Of a DNA stretch of 54,669 nt, positions 25,937-35,492 are shown one piece after another. The notes below the pieces were generated by a model. That model was not told where the DNA came from. It searched no databases and saw only the letters and a list, made by a program, of their open reading frames with translations. Source of the stretch: Candidatus Scotarchaeum otlingeri (GTDB taxonomy: Archaea; Thermoproteota; Nitrososphaeria; Geothermarchaeales; JDFR-13); the NCBI GenBank assembly GCA_002011075.2, contig MTMA02000006.1, positions 356,860-411,528 on the forward strand. Direction: 5' to 3'. The translations under genes and the position numbers were made by a program. Each line of letters begins with the position of its first letter. The first letter of the stretch is position 1.

Positions 25937-27220
25937 CTATAAAACAAACCTTTCTCTCTCAATGTTGCGGTTCTCAAATCCCAAGGCTGTTGTATCGAAT
26001 CTATATCCTCCATAAAGCTCCGCATATTTCTTTTCAAAATAGAGAGCTGCAGCTATTCTTCCAATGGCATCACCCTTCATTATTCCGCTGCCACTCCCTC
26101 CGGTTACCACTATTATCCCTGCGTTGGAGAATATGACAGGCTGCTTATCTATAGTGGAATAGGCGTAATAACCTGCCCACATGCTATGGGGCATGAGGTC
26201 AAGAAATTGAGGGAAATAATTAATTAATATCTGATAAATTCCGTTTATATAGAAATCTTCTTCTGGAATAGGATCCTCATCAAATTCAAAGGGCCTGCCG
26301 ATATCATCAGAGTATGATATCCAAAAGGCTCCCTCCCCGAATTCAGGTCTTATATATATCCTTGGTTTAGGGAGTATGGTGAAAGGCATACCTATCCCAT
26401 TAAACTCTTTAATTAATAATAAACGCCTTAATTCATCTGTAACAGCCTTAATGGAAAAAATTTGTCTCTTTTTCGGCTTAATATGTGCATCTATACCTAT
26501 CTTATCCAGCAATAAGGGAGTCCATGCCCCAGCAGCAACAATTACATTATTAGAGGAAATGGTAGTTCCACTAGCTAGTCTGACTCCTCTTGCTACCTTA
26601 TCCTGCCACGGAAAAGGTTCACCTGGTACGCCTAGTTTATCTGGAGGCTCAAGCAAGATCTCTACAACTTCATTATTGAATAAGAACTGTCCTCCACACC
26701 TCTTTACATTATTGAAATAATAATTAACAAGTTTATCAGGAGAGAGAAAACCAGCTTTAGGGACAAATAGCCCCCTATAGACATCATGTAGCCCGAGAAG
26801 CTTACCAAACTCTGTGTTAGACACTTCAATATTTATGTTGAGGATTTTCCTTAATTCAGAAGTATTATATTCCTTTACCTCAACACCTCGCCTCCTTATC
26901 TCCTTGAGAAGATCAACCTTAGAATCATAATCTTTTTCTGATTCGAGCCATAAGTATCCCACCATTTGGATATCCAGATCTATACCCTTCTTTTGAATAT
27001 CCAAGTAGAAGTCAATAGATGAATTAGCTAGAATGAAGTTTGTATTGCTTGTAAAGTAGACCCTAAAAGCAGCAGCGCTTTTAGCAGTATTACCCATCCC
27101 TGGACCCGAATTTTTATCTATAATTAGGAGGTTAATAGAGGGGTCTTCTTCCAAAATATAGTTCCCAGTGGCAAGACCAAAAATTCCAGCGCCTATAATA
27201 ATGACATCATAGTCCGGCAA
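25937..27220 (-). CDS. FAD-dependent oxidoreductase (D-amino-acid/sarcosine oxidase family)
   Basis: About 427 residues. The dinucleotide site is VIIIGAGIFGLATG, and GNTAKSAAAFRVYFTSN replaces the usual S/T-rich loop. Further blocks are VIVAAGAWTPLLLDKIG, YIRPEFGEGAFWISYSD, and the C-terminal GGSGSGIMKGDAIGRIAA. The family oxidises amines, amino acids or glycerol-like substrates; the substrate is not readable here. The frame opens at ATG 27253, but GAGGGTGAT six nt before TTG 27220 suggests the shorter start. It is first in a possible operon with the hydrolase and XPF. Confidence 0.85.
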   Translation of the reverse strand: MPDYDVIIIGAGIFGLATGNYILEEDPSINLLIIDKNSGPGMGNTAKSAAAFRVYFTSNTNFILANSSIDFYLDIQKKGIDLDIQMVGYLWLESEKDYDSKVDLLKEIRRRGVEVKEYNTSELRKILNINIEVSNTEFGKLLGLHDVYRGLFVPKAGFLSPDKLVNYYFNNVKRCGGQFLFNNEVVEILLEPPDKLGVPGEPFPWQDKVARGVRLASGTTISSNNVIVAAGAWTPLLLDKIGIDAHIKPKKRQIFSIKAVTDELRRLLLIKEFNGIGMPFTILPKPRIYIRPEFGEGAFWISYSDDIGRPFEFDEDPIPEEDFYINGIYQILINYFPQFLDLMPHSMWAGYYAYSTIDKQPVIFSNAGIIVVTGGSGSGIMKGDAIGRIAAALYFEKKYAELYGGYRFDTTALGFENRNIERERFVL

Positions 27221-27353
27221 TAGATTATCACCCTCTTTGAATGAAGAATCCATGAGTAGATATTTATACGAAAATATTAATTATTTTTCGATTCGCAACT
27301 CACGAGAAAACTTATAGAGATCATTTTGCCGCATAAAATATATAAATTATATA

Positions 27354-27713
27354 TTATCTCCGAGATATTAGCTCTTCAGGAATAATATCCTTATATTTTG
27401 AGAGAAATTCTTTTTCGATCTTTTTATCACGCAGCTCTCCTATCAACATCATGGGAATGCCATTATATATAGGAAACCAATTCCTGCATTTTGGACAGAC
27501 CAACAACCCGCCTTCAACCTCATATTTTATACATTCATCGCATGGCGTCTCAAGCTTTTCATCTATATTTTTATCTTGATACGCACAATATAACTCGCAC
27601 CTAGATATCTTAAATTTTCTTGAAGGATAATCTGAAGTTTCAAATACATGAAGTTTCAATGGAAATTCTTTACATTCAGGGCATGCCAATAGGTCCATCA
27701 GTCTATATTTCAA
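27354..27713 (-). CDS. Trm112-like zinc-binding protein
   Basis: 119 residues. Starts YRLMDLLACPECKEFPLKLHVF and later has LLVCPKCRNWFPIYNGIPMML, the two halves of the Trm112 zinc fold. An extra Cys set lies in the insert (CELYCAYQ and CDEC). Trm112 activates several methyltransferases, including tRNA and rRNA enzymes. Its start (TTG after GGAGGTGA) lies within the end of the CPBP gene, showing translational coupling. Confidence 0.85.
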   Translation of the reverse strand: MKYRLMDLLACPECKEFPLKLHVFETSDYPSRKFKISRCELYCAYQDKNIDEKLETPCDECIKYEVEGGLLVCPKCRNWFPIYNGIPMMLIGELRDKKIEKEFLSKYKDIIPEELISRR

Positions 27714-28719
27714 TTACCGTCACCTCCTCCGATTCATCATACTTGAAACCTAGTATGAGCCCTAAGGAATAGCCTATAGTTGATATTCCTAATATAACTA
27801 TTAGGACATCGACTATATATGGAATAACCGGAAATTCACTCACTCTCGAAATAAAATAATAAGTCATAAAAAAGTGATTAAATGTATAGTGAGATAATAT
27901 AGCAGCGGGCAGGCCATACTCAATATATAAATATCCTAAAAGTATCCCTGCTAAACTGGCTGTTGTAACTTTCCCTATCTCCCATCCGCCGCCGTATATA
28001 TAGTGGATAGAACCAAACATTATACCTGATACAATCACCATTAGAATTACCGGTTTCCACAAAATATCTCTGCCATATTTCTCTATCAATATTTCTCTAG
28101 CCATCTTTGGATTAAGGAGGATTCTTAAAATATTAATAGGCGAAATTTTTAGTTTGCCGCTAAGTGTTAAGTATAGAAATAAAGTAAATATTCCCAAAAT
28201 AAAGAATCGAAATCCAATTTCTTCAATAATCGGAGCCATACTTACAGATAAATACATCAGTAATTCATTTTCAGATTCTAGTTTACCCGACTCAATACCG
28301 ACAGATTTCTGTAATAGATCGATAGCGATAATGATAAGTAATATGGCGCTTGTAAGCGCTATCACGGACACATATGCATTGTTAAAAGGGTTTTCCCTCT
28401 TTCTAACAGTATCAAATATATTATTCTTACCTGATAATAGGGTTGATAATAAGCATATTGAATATATAATTATAAGAATCACGAACATCTCTGAAAATGT
28501 CGGTTGATATATATAGAATATGGGGATGCTCATGAATATAGGCCCTATATACAAAGGAAAGAAAGAAATTCTATAATGAATAGTCTCAACAGAGCTATTC
28601 AAGAATGCAATAGTATAGGCATCTACCGTCATTAACATAGCTAATAGATAAAAAGCAAGTATAACTAATGAAACTATTAATATACTATTTTTTAGCAGTA
28701 CTATCGTCTTGGACCTCAT
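27703..28719 (-). CDS. CPBP-family intramembrane metalloprotease
   Basis: 338 residues with about nine membrane helices. The CPBP (CAAX protease/Rce1-like) motifs are EEIGFRF, where the two Glu and the Arg form the catalytic set; FGSIHYIYG with the next His; and LSHYTFNHFF. The family cleaves within or near membranes; archaeal substrates are unknown. Its start overlaps the end of the zinc-ribbon gene by 35 nt and its end overlaps the Trm112-like start by 11 nt. Confidence 0.88.
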   Translation of the reverse strand: MRSKTIVLLKNSILIVSLVILAFYLLAMLMTVDAYTIAFLNSSVETIHYRISFFPLYIGPIFMSIPIFYIYQPTFSEMFVILIIIYSICLLSTLLSGKNNIFDTVRKRENPFNNAYVSVIALTSAILLIIIAIDLLQKSVGIESGKLESENELLMYLSVSMAPIIEEIGFRFFILGIFTLFLYLTLSGKLKISPINILRILLNPKMAREILIEKYGRDILWKPVILMVIVSGIMFGSIHYIYGGGWEIGKVTTASLAGILLGYLYIEYGLPAAILSHYTFNHFFMTYYFISRVSEFPVIPYIVDVLIVILGISTIGYSLGLILGFKYDESEEVTVIEI

Positions 28720-28873
28720 TAATATCGACCTCTAAAATTATGGGTCCTCTATATCCGCATTCTATACATATATAAACCTCTGGAGTCAGCCATCCATCGA
28801 ATTGGCTAGAAAATTTTATTTTTGGACTATGGCATATCGGACATACCTTTATCCTTCTAATTTTTTTCGGCAC
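28685..28873 (-). CDS. Small zinc-ribbon protein
   Basis: 62 residues with CPIC (11-14) and CIEC (36-39), a compact zinc ribbon ending in an acidic tail. The aromatic segment FDGWLTPEVYICIECGYRG is like archaeal small zinc ribbons of unknown role. GTG start. The long overlap with the CPBP gene suggests a conserved operon, but a 62-residue gene needs comparative support. Confidence 0.7.
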   Translation of the reverse strand: MPKKIRRIKVCPICHSPKIKFSSQFDGWLTPEVYICIECGYRGPIILEVDINEVQDDSTAKK

Positions 28874-28922
28874 TACACGCTACCTCTATCAATCATAATA
28901 TAAATACATAATAGAAAATTAT

Positions 28923-28962
28923 AAATTGGGTTATAATCAAATTAATATAGCAATCCCAATTT
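28923..28962 (-). terminator. Inverted repeat downstream of aIF1
   Basis: AAATTGGG and CCCAATTT (28923-28930 and 28955-28962) pair perfectly around a 24-nt AT-rich loop, about 60 nt past the aIF1 stop. On the minus strand the stem is followed by ATAATTTTCTATT. It could help end the aIF1 transcript; the long loop makes this tentative. Confidence 0.25.
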
Positions 28963-29022
28963 TATCTATGGAAGTCGTACAATTTACAGTGTAATACGTA
29001 ATATCAATCTGTTATTTATATC

Positions 29023-29328
29023 TTACAGAATCTCTATCCTATCTTTGTCGAAACCCATTTCCTCCAAATATTCTATTATTCTATCTCTATGGTCGCCCAT
29101 GAGGATAATTTTTCCATTTTTGACGGTTCCGCCACAAGCCAATTTATTCTTTAGTTTTTTAGCAATACGAACAAGATCGTGGTCTTTCTGATCAATGCCC
29201 TCGATGACAGTCACCGGCTTACTATATCTCCTCAGTTCAGTCCTGACTTTTATCCGCACTTCCTCCATCTTAAGAGCTCCACATATACAGAGTTCCTTTG
29301 GCAATCCGCAAACGGGACATATGTCCAT
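29023..29328 (-). CDS. Translation initiation factor aIF1 (SUI1 family)
   Basis: 101 residues. The N-terminal zinc knuckle CPVCGLPKELCIC (Cys4, 7, 14, 16) is followed by the SUI1 core: KPVTVIEGID, then KKLKNKLACGGTVKNGKIILMGDHRD. The protein monitors start-codon selection on the small ribosomal subunit. A TATA-like TTATATATTT lies about 25 nt before the start on this strand, so the transcript is probably leaderless. Confidence 0.95.
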   Translation of the reverse strand: MDICPVCGLPKELCICGALKMEEVRIKVRTELRRYSKPVTVIEGIDQKDHDLVRIAKKLKNKLACGGTVKNGKIILMGDHRDRIIEYLEEMGFDKDRIEIL

Positions 29329-29444
29329 AATTTCTTTAAACCACCACCGTAGCTTATATATTTACAAAAACCATTTAATCATGGTCTCTTTTAAATCTTA
29401 TGATATACTTACTACCATAATAATAACGGATTATTCGAGCTATA

Positions 29445-30308
29445 TCATGGGTTCTTTGCGATAAATGTGTCAACGCACACCTGTAACGTTCTTGTAGCCA
29501 CCTCTCTTACTCTCCGGCAGTCAAAATCTTTTACTTTCACTTTTAGTCTATTTAGCGTATCTAATACGTCGGCCATGGCCTGAGCCATCGCTTCATGATG
29601 CTTATCTCTATATTCCCTATGCAAGTATACATGGATCCATCCTGAACTATCTATTGCATTTACTGCGGAGTGAATATAATCTAAGGCTTTATCTGGTAAA
29701 GGCATTATTATCCTATCGAAGGATCCCGCCATTTCATATGTGATTTTTTCTGCGTCGCCCAGAAATACTTCTATCTTATCTTCTACTTTATTAAGGTGGT
29801 TATTATGTCTATGGAGTTTAACGGCCTCATAATTAATATCGATACTAACAACTTTTTCAATATTTCTGTGTTTAGCTATTAGTATGGAATACGGTCCTAC
29901 TCCGGCAAACATGTTTAGAACCCTTTCTCCTTCGCCCACCATATCAGTAATTCTTCTTCTTTCTGTTGATAGTCTCGGAGTAAAGTATGTTCTTAAAACA
30001 TCCACAAGAAATCGGGAGCCGTATTCCTTGTAGATGGTGAGGGTTTTGAATTCTCCGGCTAGAAATTCGAGTTCCCTCAATCTGAAACCTCCTTTAACTG
30101 GACCTTTTTGACGAAATATAGTTTTTATATAAGGAAGGTACTCCAGTAATTTTTGGCCCAGCTCAAACCTCTTATTCAACAATTCATCAGGGACTTTAAT
30201 GATTGCAATATCTCCAATTATATCCATACTTTTTATAGCTATTTTCGCGTCTTCTTCGCCATAAATCTCTTTTGCTGCTTGATAAATTTTACTACCTTTT
30301 CTAGCCAT
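29445..30308 (-). CDS. Trm5-like tRNA guanine-37 methyltransferase
   Basis: 287 residues. The N-terminal domain (DIAIIKVPDELLNKRFELG) and the PVKGGFRLRELEFLAG segment are typical of Trm5. The SAM site is VLNMFAGVGPYSILIA and VSIDINYEA. The family makes m1G37 in tRNA, and Trm5a-type enzymes also act in wyosine synthesis. The usual NLP motif after the fourth strand reads IMPLPDKA, with Pro in place of Asn. That may indicate a Trm5 subtype, so the exact product is left open. It stands alone between PDO and aIF1. Confidence 0.85.
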   Translation of the reverse strand: MARKGSKIYQAAKEIYGEEDAKIAIKSMDIIGDIAIIKVPDELLNKRFELGQKLLEYLPYIKTIFRQKGPVKGGFRLRELEFLAGEFKTLTIYKEYGSRFLVDVLRTYFTPRLSTERRRITDMVGEGERVLNMFAGVGPYSILIAKHRNIEKVVSIDINYEAVKLHRHNNHLNKVEDKIEVFLGDAEKITYEMAGSFDRIIMPLPDKALDYIHSAVNAIDSSGWIHVYLHREYRDKHHEAMAQAMADVLDTLNRLKVKVKDFDCRRVREVATRTLQVCVDTFIAKNP

Positions 30309-30454
30309 CCCAACTTATTTAAATGATGCTCTTAGATATAAACAAGGATAGGAAATGATTTTTGATATGGATATTATTGAGTTAAAGTAGAATATAGTAT
30401 CGATTTCTATAGAGAATACTCTCTGCATGTTGCCTTGGAGCATTTAATTTTTAA

Positions 30455-31129
30455 TTAATGCGCATGATCCTCTATTTTTCCTAATGCGTGAAGAATATAA
30501 TGTAATAAATATTCTGGTGTTACAAGTCCCTCAAATGTTAAAGTATCATTGATAATGGTCTTTGGAACAGCCATAACATCATATGATTTCGATTCAGATG
30601 GAAACTCCACGGCTTCCCATGCCTCAGCCTCAATATTATCACTCAATATAGCAAACTGGAACGCTGTGCTAACCATCTTTGGACAATATGGGCACGTAGG
30701 TGTCACGAACACCTTGATATTTACTTTTGCATCGACCTTCTCCATCAACTTATTTATTAACTCGGTTTTAAGCTCTGTCTCACCTCTAGAGACTTTAACA
30801 ACCACATCTATAAAACTAGGGAACTCCATTCCACTAGGTATTCCATAAAACTTGATATAACCATTGTTTCTTCCTTCTAATACTACAACCGGTGCATTGG
30901 AAATATTATATTTTTTGGCTAACTCCTTTTCCTTTTCATAAATGTGTATTTCGAGGGAAAGTTTATCACTTAATTCAGTTAATTCTTTATATAGCTGCTC
31001 TATAGTACTGCAATATTTACATTCTGGATCTTCACTAGTAAAGTAGATAAATTTCACAGGGTCTTTAAGATTATTCCAGTAACTCTCGAGAATTACTTTC
31101 TTATCTTCTTCTGATATTAATGTGCTCAT
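30455..31129 (-). CDS. Protein disulfide oxidoreductase (PDO, double glutaredoxin-like)
   Basis: 224 residues built from two thioredoxin folds. Each has a redox pair: CKYC (37-40) and CPYC (146-149). The N-terminal pair lies in a less conserved context, as in archaeal PDO, while the second is the main active site. cis-Pro motifs are SNAPVVV and VPKTII. PDO forms disulfides in intracellular proteins and is typical of thermophilic archaea, which supports a hot habitat. Confidence 0.92.
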   Translation of the reverse strand: MSTLISEEDKKVILESYWNNLKDPVKFIYFTSEDPECKYCSTIEQLYKELTELSDKLSLEIHIYEKEKELAKKYNISNAPVVVLEGRNNGYIKFYGIPSGMEFPSFIDVVVKVSRGETELKTELINKLMEKVDAKVNIKVFVTPTCPYCPKMVSTAFQFAILSDNIEAEAWEAVEFPSESKSYDVMAVPKTIINDTLTFEGLVTPEYLLHYILHALGKIEDHAH

Positions 31130-31186
31130 GACTCAATCTCAATATAATTTTATTATTTATAAATTTTAATATATGCCGACGAAAAC

Positions 31187-31783
31187 CTATTCAATGATTT
31201 CTTCCTTATACTTCCCTATCTCTTCATAAAACTTCAGAATCGAATTATAATCGCTAATAATACCGCCCAACCATATTCCTAAAAACACACCGCCACTGAC
31301 CAATGTTAGTAGAACAGACATGGAGAGAGAGGGGGCCGCTACAGGTGGAGGAACAAGAGTATCAATACTCACCATATAATCAGAAAGTTCTTCCAATAAT
31401 CTATGGAACTTATAGTAAACATACAATGAAATATATGGAAAGATGAATGAAACACCTATGATCAAAGCCATCTTTCGGAATATCTTACCTTTTTCTAGGG
31501 GAAAACTTTCGCCCATAATGTTACCAATCATCATTAACTTGAAATTTATATAGGCGTTTAAGGGGATTCCGAGAACCAAGATATACATGAATAATGCTAT
31601 GATTATTACAGCTATTTTTGGACTAACTAAGGTTAGTATTGCGTTATAGAACCCCATAAATGGTGATGAAATTGTCAGAAAAATAAAGAAGATGGATACA
31701 TAAAGTAATGTAGCTGGTAAAGCCCATAGCCGAGAGATTTTTTTATTAAGTAATCTGATATAGCTATTCATTATTGAAGTCAT
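31187..31783 (-). CDS. Membrane protein of unknown function
   Basis: 198 residues with four predicted helices (about 18-42, 50-76, 103-124 and 150-172). A short loop with VPPPVAAPS probably faces outside. No motif was recognised. It lies 57 nt before the PDO gene on the same strand, with no strong sign of coupling. The gene upstream (polB) is divergent. Confidence 0.6.
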   Translation of the reverse strand: MTSIMNSYIRLLNKKISRLWALPATLLYVSIFFIFLTISSPFMGFYNAILTLVSPKIAVIIIALFMYILVLGIPLNAYINFKLMMIGNIMGESFPLEKGKIFRKMALIIGVSFIFPYISLYVYYKFHRLLEELSDYMVSIDTLVPPPVAAPSLSMSVLLTLVSGGVFLGIWLGGIISDYNSILKFYEEIGKYKEEIIE

Positions 31784-31950
31784 ATTTAGTATAATAATAG
31801 CGTTATTAAAATATTATATACTTGTCACCTGAATTTGCTGTTTATCTGTCATTTGTATCGTTGAAAAATTTAGTTATATACATGTGGATTTGAAATATGG
31901 GTTGGTATAAATTTTAAGAAATATAATTATTTATTTTGGTAGTGGATCGC

Positions 31951-34287
31951 ATGTTAGAAAATAGTCTGTGGCTATTAGATATCACTTCGGAAAAAGAGGG
32001 AGATAAGAATATTATAAGTTTATGGATGACTGATGTAAATGGGACGCTATATAGGCTCATTGATGAAGATCATAAGGATTGGGTAATTATAGTGGTACCG
32101 GAAGAGGAATTAGATGAATTATCACTATATATTAAAGAAGATGGAGGAGTGGATGGTGTATCCATTATTCCTGTAAATATGTACTTATTAGGAAAAAAAG
32201 TTTCTGGTTTGAAGGTGTATACCGATCCGGATCATCTAGATAATATACTCAAAAAGATAAGAATGAGGTTTCCTGAGGCAAAATTTTATGAAGATGACAT
32301 AAGGTTTTCAAACAAATATTTACTTAAGAATATGTTGTCACCTTCCAAGTGGTATAGAGTTCAATATATAGAGAGCGGATCATCCGGAAATGTAGTAACT
32401 GGTGTGTTAAAAGGCCTAGATTACTCGGCAGAACTTTTGCATTTTCCGAATCTTCGTATTCTGGCTCTAGATATGATTGTTGCATCACCCATCGGCGAAC
32501 CGGATCCAGATACCGATCCAATATTAGCCATTACTATATCGGGAGGATCTATAGATCAGCAATTTATCTTGAGTGATAGCGACGCAGAATTAATAAATAA
32601 ACTCAATAAATTAGTGGCTGATTACAATCCTCATTTAATATTGACATTTGAAGGGAATTCATTTATATGGCCTTATCTAACTGAGAGAGCAAAAAATCTC
32701 AATTTAAATATTAATATAGGTGTCTTCAATCAAGAGATACATCAAAGCCTACATGGACACTATTCTATACCTGGTAGACTAAATATTGATCTCAAAGAGT
32801 ATGTGGAGGGCAATCCTTTGTTACAGAGGAAGACTATTGAGGAATTAGCTGAATTTCTTGGATTGCCTGCCGCTAGGAAGCCTCTGGATAGACTACTATA
32901 CTTCGAGATATGGAACCAAAATAGGTCAGCACTACTTGAATATAGTAAATGGAAGGTCCAGGTTATACTTAGGGCATTTGAATTATTAATGGAGGAAATA
33001 TTCAGCTTATCCGCGATAACAGGGCTACCCGCTGATTATGTACTAACCGCTTCAACCGGATATCAGGTTGAAAATTATATAATGAAGAATGCTTTATCTA
33101 TGGGAGAAATTATTGTAAAACCGCCTGGGCATTGGAGAGGAACATATACCGGTGGACTAGTGCTACCCCCGGAACCTGGTATACATAGAGATATATGTGT
33201 AATTGACTTCAAATCTATGTACCCGAATATCATAATGAAATATAATATTTCGCCTGATACTATAGTAAGAGAATCCACCGCTTCAAATAAGATTAGATAC
33301 TATGATGAAGTAGGTGTTGGTATAGACCTTAGTAAGGAAGGCTTATTCCCTAAGATTATCAAAAAACTTATCGATGAAAGAGATAAAATCAAGGTGCAAA
33401 TAGACAAATATGGCGCAGGCTCAGTTGAAAGACGGATACTTGATGCACATCAAAGGGTATTAAAGGTTCTAGCTAATGCGATGTATGGATATATGGGTTG
33501 GACAGGCGCCCGATTTTATAGTTGGGAAGGCGCTCAATTAGTTACTTATTTAGGGAGAGAAATAATTACAAAAAGCAAAGAGAAATGTGAAGAACTTGGG
33601 TTAAAAATAGTTTATGGAGATACAGACAGTCTTTTTGTAAACTACGATGAAGATAAGATAAGGCGGTTACTTCATTGGATTGAAGATGAGCTGGGTATGG
33701 AGGCTAAAATAGATAGAATATACAAAGTGTTACTCTTTACTGAGGCTAAGAAGAGGTATGCAGGATTGACTATTGAGGACTACATAGATATAGTTGGTCT
33801 TGAGTATGTAAGAAGAGACTGGTGTGAATACGCTAAAGAAACACAGTACAAGCTTATTGACATGGTTCTACGGGACAGAAATAAAGAAGAGATTCTCAAC
33901 TATTTTAGAGAGAGGGTCAAAAAATTAAATGACCAGAAGGTTTCTATGGAGAAACTAATAATATGGGAACAAATAACCCGCAGACTCGACGAGTATAAGG
34001 CAATGTCACCCCATATAGCTGTAGCCGAAGAGCTTGCCTTGAAGGGATGGAAGATAAGAAAAGGAATGTTCATAGGATATATAATATTAAGGGGGAGTGG
34101 ACCCCTCTATAAACGCGCTGTACATCATACAATGGCTAGAATTGAGGACATAGATTGGGAATATTATATATATAAACAGGTCATCCCCGTCTCGGCCCGT
34201 GTTCTAGAGCCCATAGGTATAACTAAAGATGACTTAGAATCGATAGCCTCGGGATTACATTTCGGTATGGACAGATTTCTTATGTAG
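31951..34287 (+). CDS. polB: Family B DNA polymerase with a degenerate exonuclease domain
   Basis: About 778 residues from ATG 31951; the frame opens at TTG 31936, and positions below are counted from that codon. Polymerase motifs are complete: A VIDFKSMYPNII (423-433), B KVLANAMYG (510-518), C YGDTDS (560-565), plus KKRYAG and YVRRDW. In the exonuclease domain the Exo I D-x-E reads Asp179-Met-Ile181. In Exo II the Asp is Ile244 (NSFIWPYL). In Exo III the Asp is Lys340 (YSKWK). Three of four metal ligands are thus lost and proofreading is unlikely. The gene begins an operon with a DHH protein and a DNA ligase. An AT-rich TATA element about 25 nt upstream suggests a leaderless transcript. Confidence 0.93.
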   Translation: MLENSLWLLDITSEKEGDKNIISLWMTDVNGTLYRLIDEDHKDWVIIVVPEEELDELSLYIKEDGGVDGVSIIPVNMYLLGKKVSGLKVYTDPDHLDNILKKIRMRFPEAKFYEDDIRFSNKYLLKNMLSPSKWYRVQYIESGSSGNVVTGVLKGLDYSAELLHFPNLRILALDMIVASPIGEPDPDTDPILAITISGGSIDQQFILSDSDAELINKLNKLVADYNPHLILTFEGNSFIWPYLTERAKNLNLNINIGVFNQEIHQSLHGHYSIPGRLNIDLKEYVEGNPLLQRKTIEELAEFLGLPAARKPLDRLLYFEIWNQNRSALLEYSKWKVQVILRAFELLMEEIFSLSAITGLPADYVLTASTGYQVENYIMKNALSMGEIIVKPPGHWRGTYTGGLVLPPEPGIHRDICVIDFKSMYPNIIMKYNISPDTIVRESTASNKIRYYDEVGVGIDLSKEGLFPKIIKKLIDERDKIKVQIDKYGAGSVERRILDAHQRVLKVLANAMYGYMGWTGARFYSWEGAQLVTYLGREIITKSKEKCEELGLKIVYGDTDSLFVNYDEDKIRRLLHWIEDELGMEAKIDRIYKVLLFTEAKKRYAGLTIEDYIDIVGLEYVRRDWCEYAKETQYKLIDMVLRDRNKEEILNYFRERVKKLNDQKVSMEKLIIWEQITRRLDEYKAMSPHIAVAEELALKGWKIRKGMFIGYIILRGSGPLYKRAVHHTMARIEDIDWEYYIYKQVIPVSARVLEPIGITKDDLESIASGLHFGMDRFLM

Positions 34288-34297
34288 AGGGATATGT

Positions 34298-35485
34298 ATG
34301 GATGACTCACCACTGCTTCATGAACTAAGAAAATTTGCAAAATGGATTAAGCCAAAATCTACATATATGATCATATATAGCGATGATGCTGATGGCATAG
34401 CGTCCGCAGCCATATTCTCTAATCTAATAGACGCTCTAGAGGGATATTATACCCTTGTCTGTCTAGATAAGATTTTTCCAGAGGCATTAGATTTGATATT
34501 TAAACATTATGCGGAGTATTATATATTTCTAGATCTAGGGGGGCCGGTGCATCATTATCTTCCTGAACCATTAGATTATGAGAGAATAGTAATTATTGAC
34601 CATCATGAAGAAGTAGCGAGCTACCCAGATGGATTATGGTATATGAATCCATATGTTTATGGATATGGTGGAGAGTATGCAACATCATCGACTCTCACAT
34701 ATTTTATATATAGGTTTAGAATGTCTCATAATCCCGATCTAGCTGCAATATCACTTATAGGTGTAGGGGAAGTAGAAGGAGAAATCAAAGGAATAAACTG
34801 GTATGCCTTTACAGATGCTTATTCCGGAGGAAAAGCGATAAAGAAAATTAGAGGTAAAAAAATTTCCTATTCCATTAAACTGGGAGAATTCCATAGAGAA
34901 ATTACCTCTCTGTATAAAGATATTACCTTAGTGTCCTCTGCCGGGTATTTCGACGATGGAGCTCTAACAGCCGTAGAATCATTAATTTTTAATGATTATG
35001 AAATGATAAGATCCAAGATTAGAGTGTATAAAGAACAGAGGCTAGAGTCCTATAAAAAAGGTATTGCGTATTTAGAAAATGAGGGTTTATTTCAATTAGA
35101 TAATGTCCAATGGTTCAAAGATCCTGGCTTCTTTAAAGGTATGGGGACACGGATTTTCGATAGTTTCACTAGTTACGTCAGATATCAAGGTAGGCTACTG
35201 GCTAAAAATAAATATATCTTAGGATTGATGCAGAGAGAAAAGAAGATACCTGGCATAGGGGACCTTATTGGAGACTGGACAAATATAGCGATTAGGGTTC
35301 CTCGTTATCTTGAGACTATTATAGACGCTAATATTGCTCAGCCTGTATCCGCATTAAGCGGTCCTATAGCCTTTCAATTGGATGGTCTTGGATATGGATA
35401 TAAACATTTGGGGTCCTCAGTAATACCCTCTGTTAATGAAGATGAATATATAAAACTTTTTAATGAATTAGGACGGATTAAGTGA
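34298..35485 (+). CDS. DHH-family phosphoesterase (RecJ/GAN-like)
   Basis: 395 residues. Motif I is SDDADGIAS (28-36), motif II FLDLGG with Asp79, and motif III DHHEEV (101-106). A DHHA1-like C-terminal domain is indicated by the GTRIFDSFTSYVRYQGR region and the Gly-rich LGYGYKHLGSS near the end. Archaeal RecJ-like DHH proteins are single-strand exonucleases or Cdc45-like GINS partners. Here the catalytic Asp residues are kept, so nuclease activity is plausible. It starts 10 nt after polB and ends 7 nt before the ligase gene, suggesting joint work in repair or lagging-strand processing. Confidence 0.88.
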   Translation: MDDSPLLHELRKFAKWIKPKSTYMIIYSDDADGIASAAIFSNLIDALEGYYTLVCLDKIFPEALDLIFKHYAEYYIFLDLGGPVHHYLPEPLDYERIVIIDHHEEVASYPDGLWYMNPYVYGYGGEYATSSTLTYFIYRFRMSHNPDLAAISLIGVGEVEGEIKGINWYAFTDAYSGGKAIKKIRGKKISYSIKLGEFHREITSLYKDITLVSSAGYFDDGALTAVESLIFNDYEMIRSKIRVYKEQRLESYKKGIAYLENEGLFQLDNVQWFKDPGFFKGMGTRIFDSFTSYVRYQGRLLAKNKYILGLMQREKKIPGIGDLIGDWTNIAIRVPRYLETIIDANIAQPVSALSGPIAFQLDGLGYGYKHLGSSVIPSVNEDEYIKLFNELGRIK

Positions 35486-35492
35486 GGAAAGC

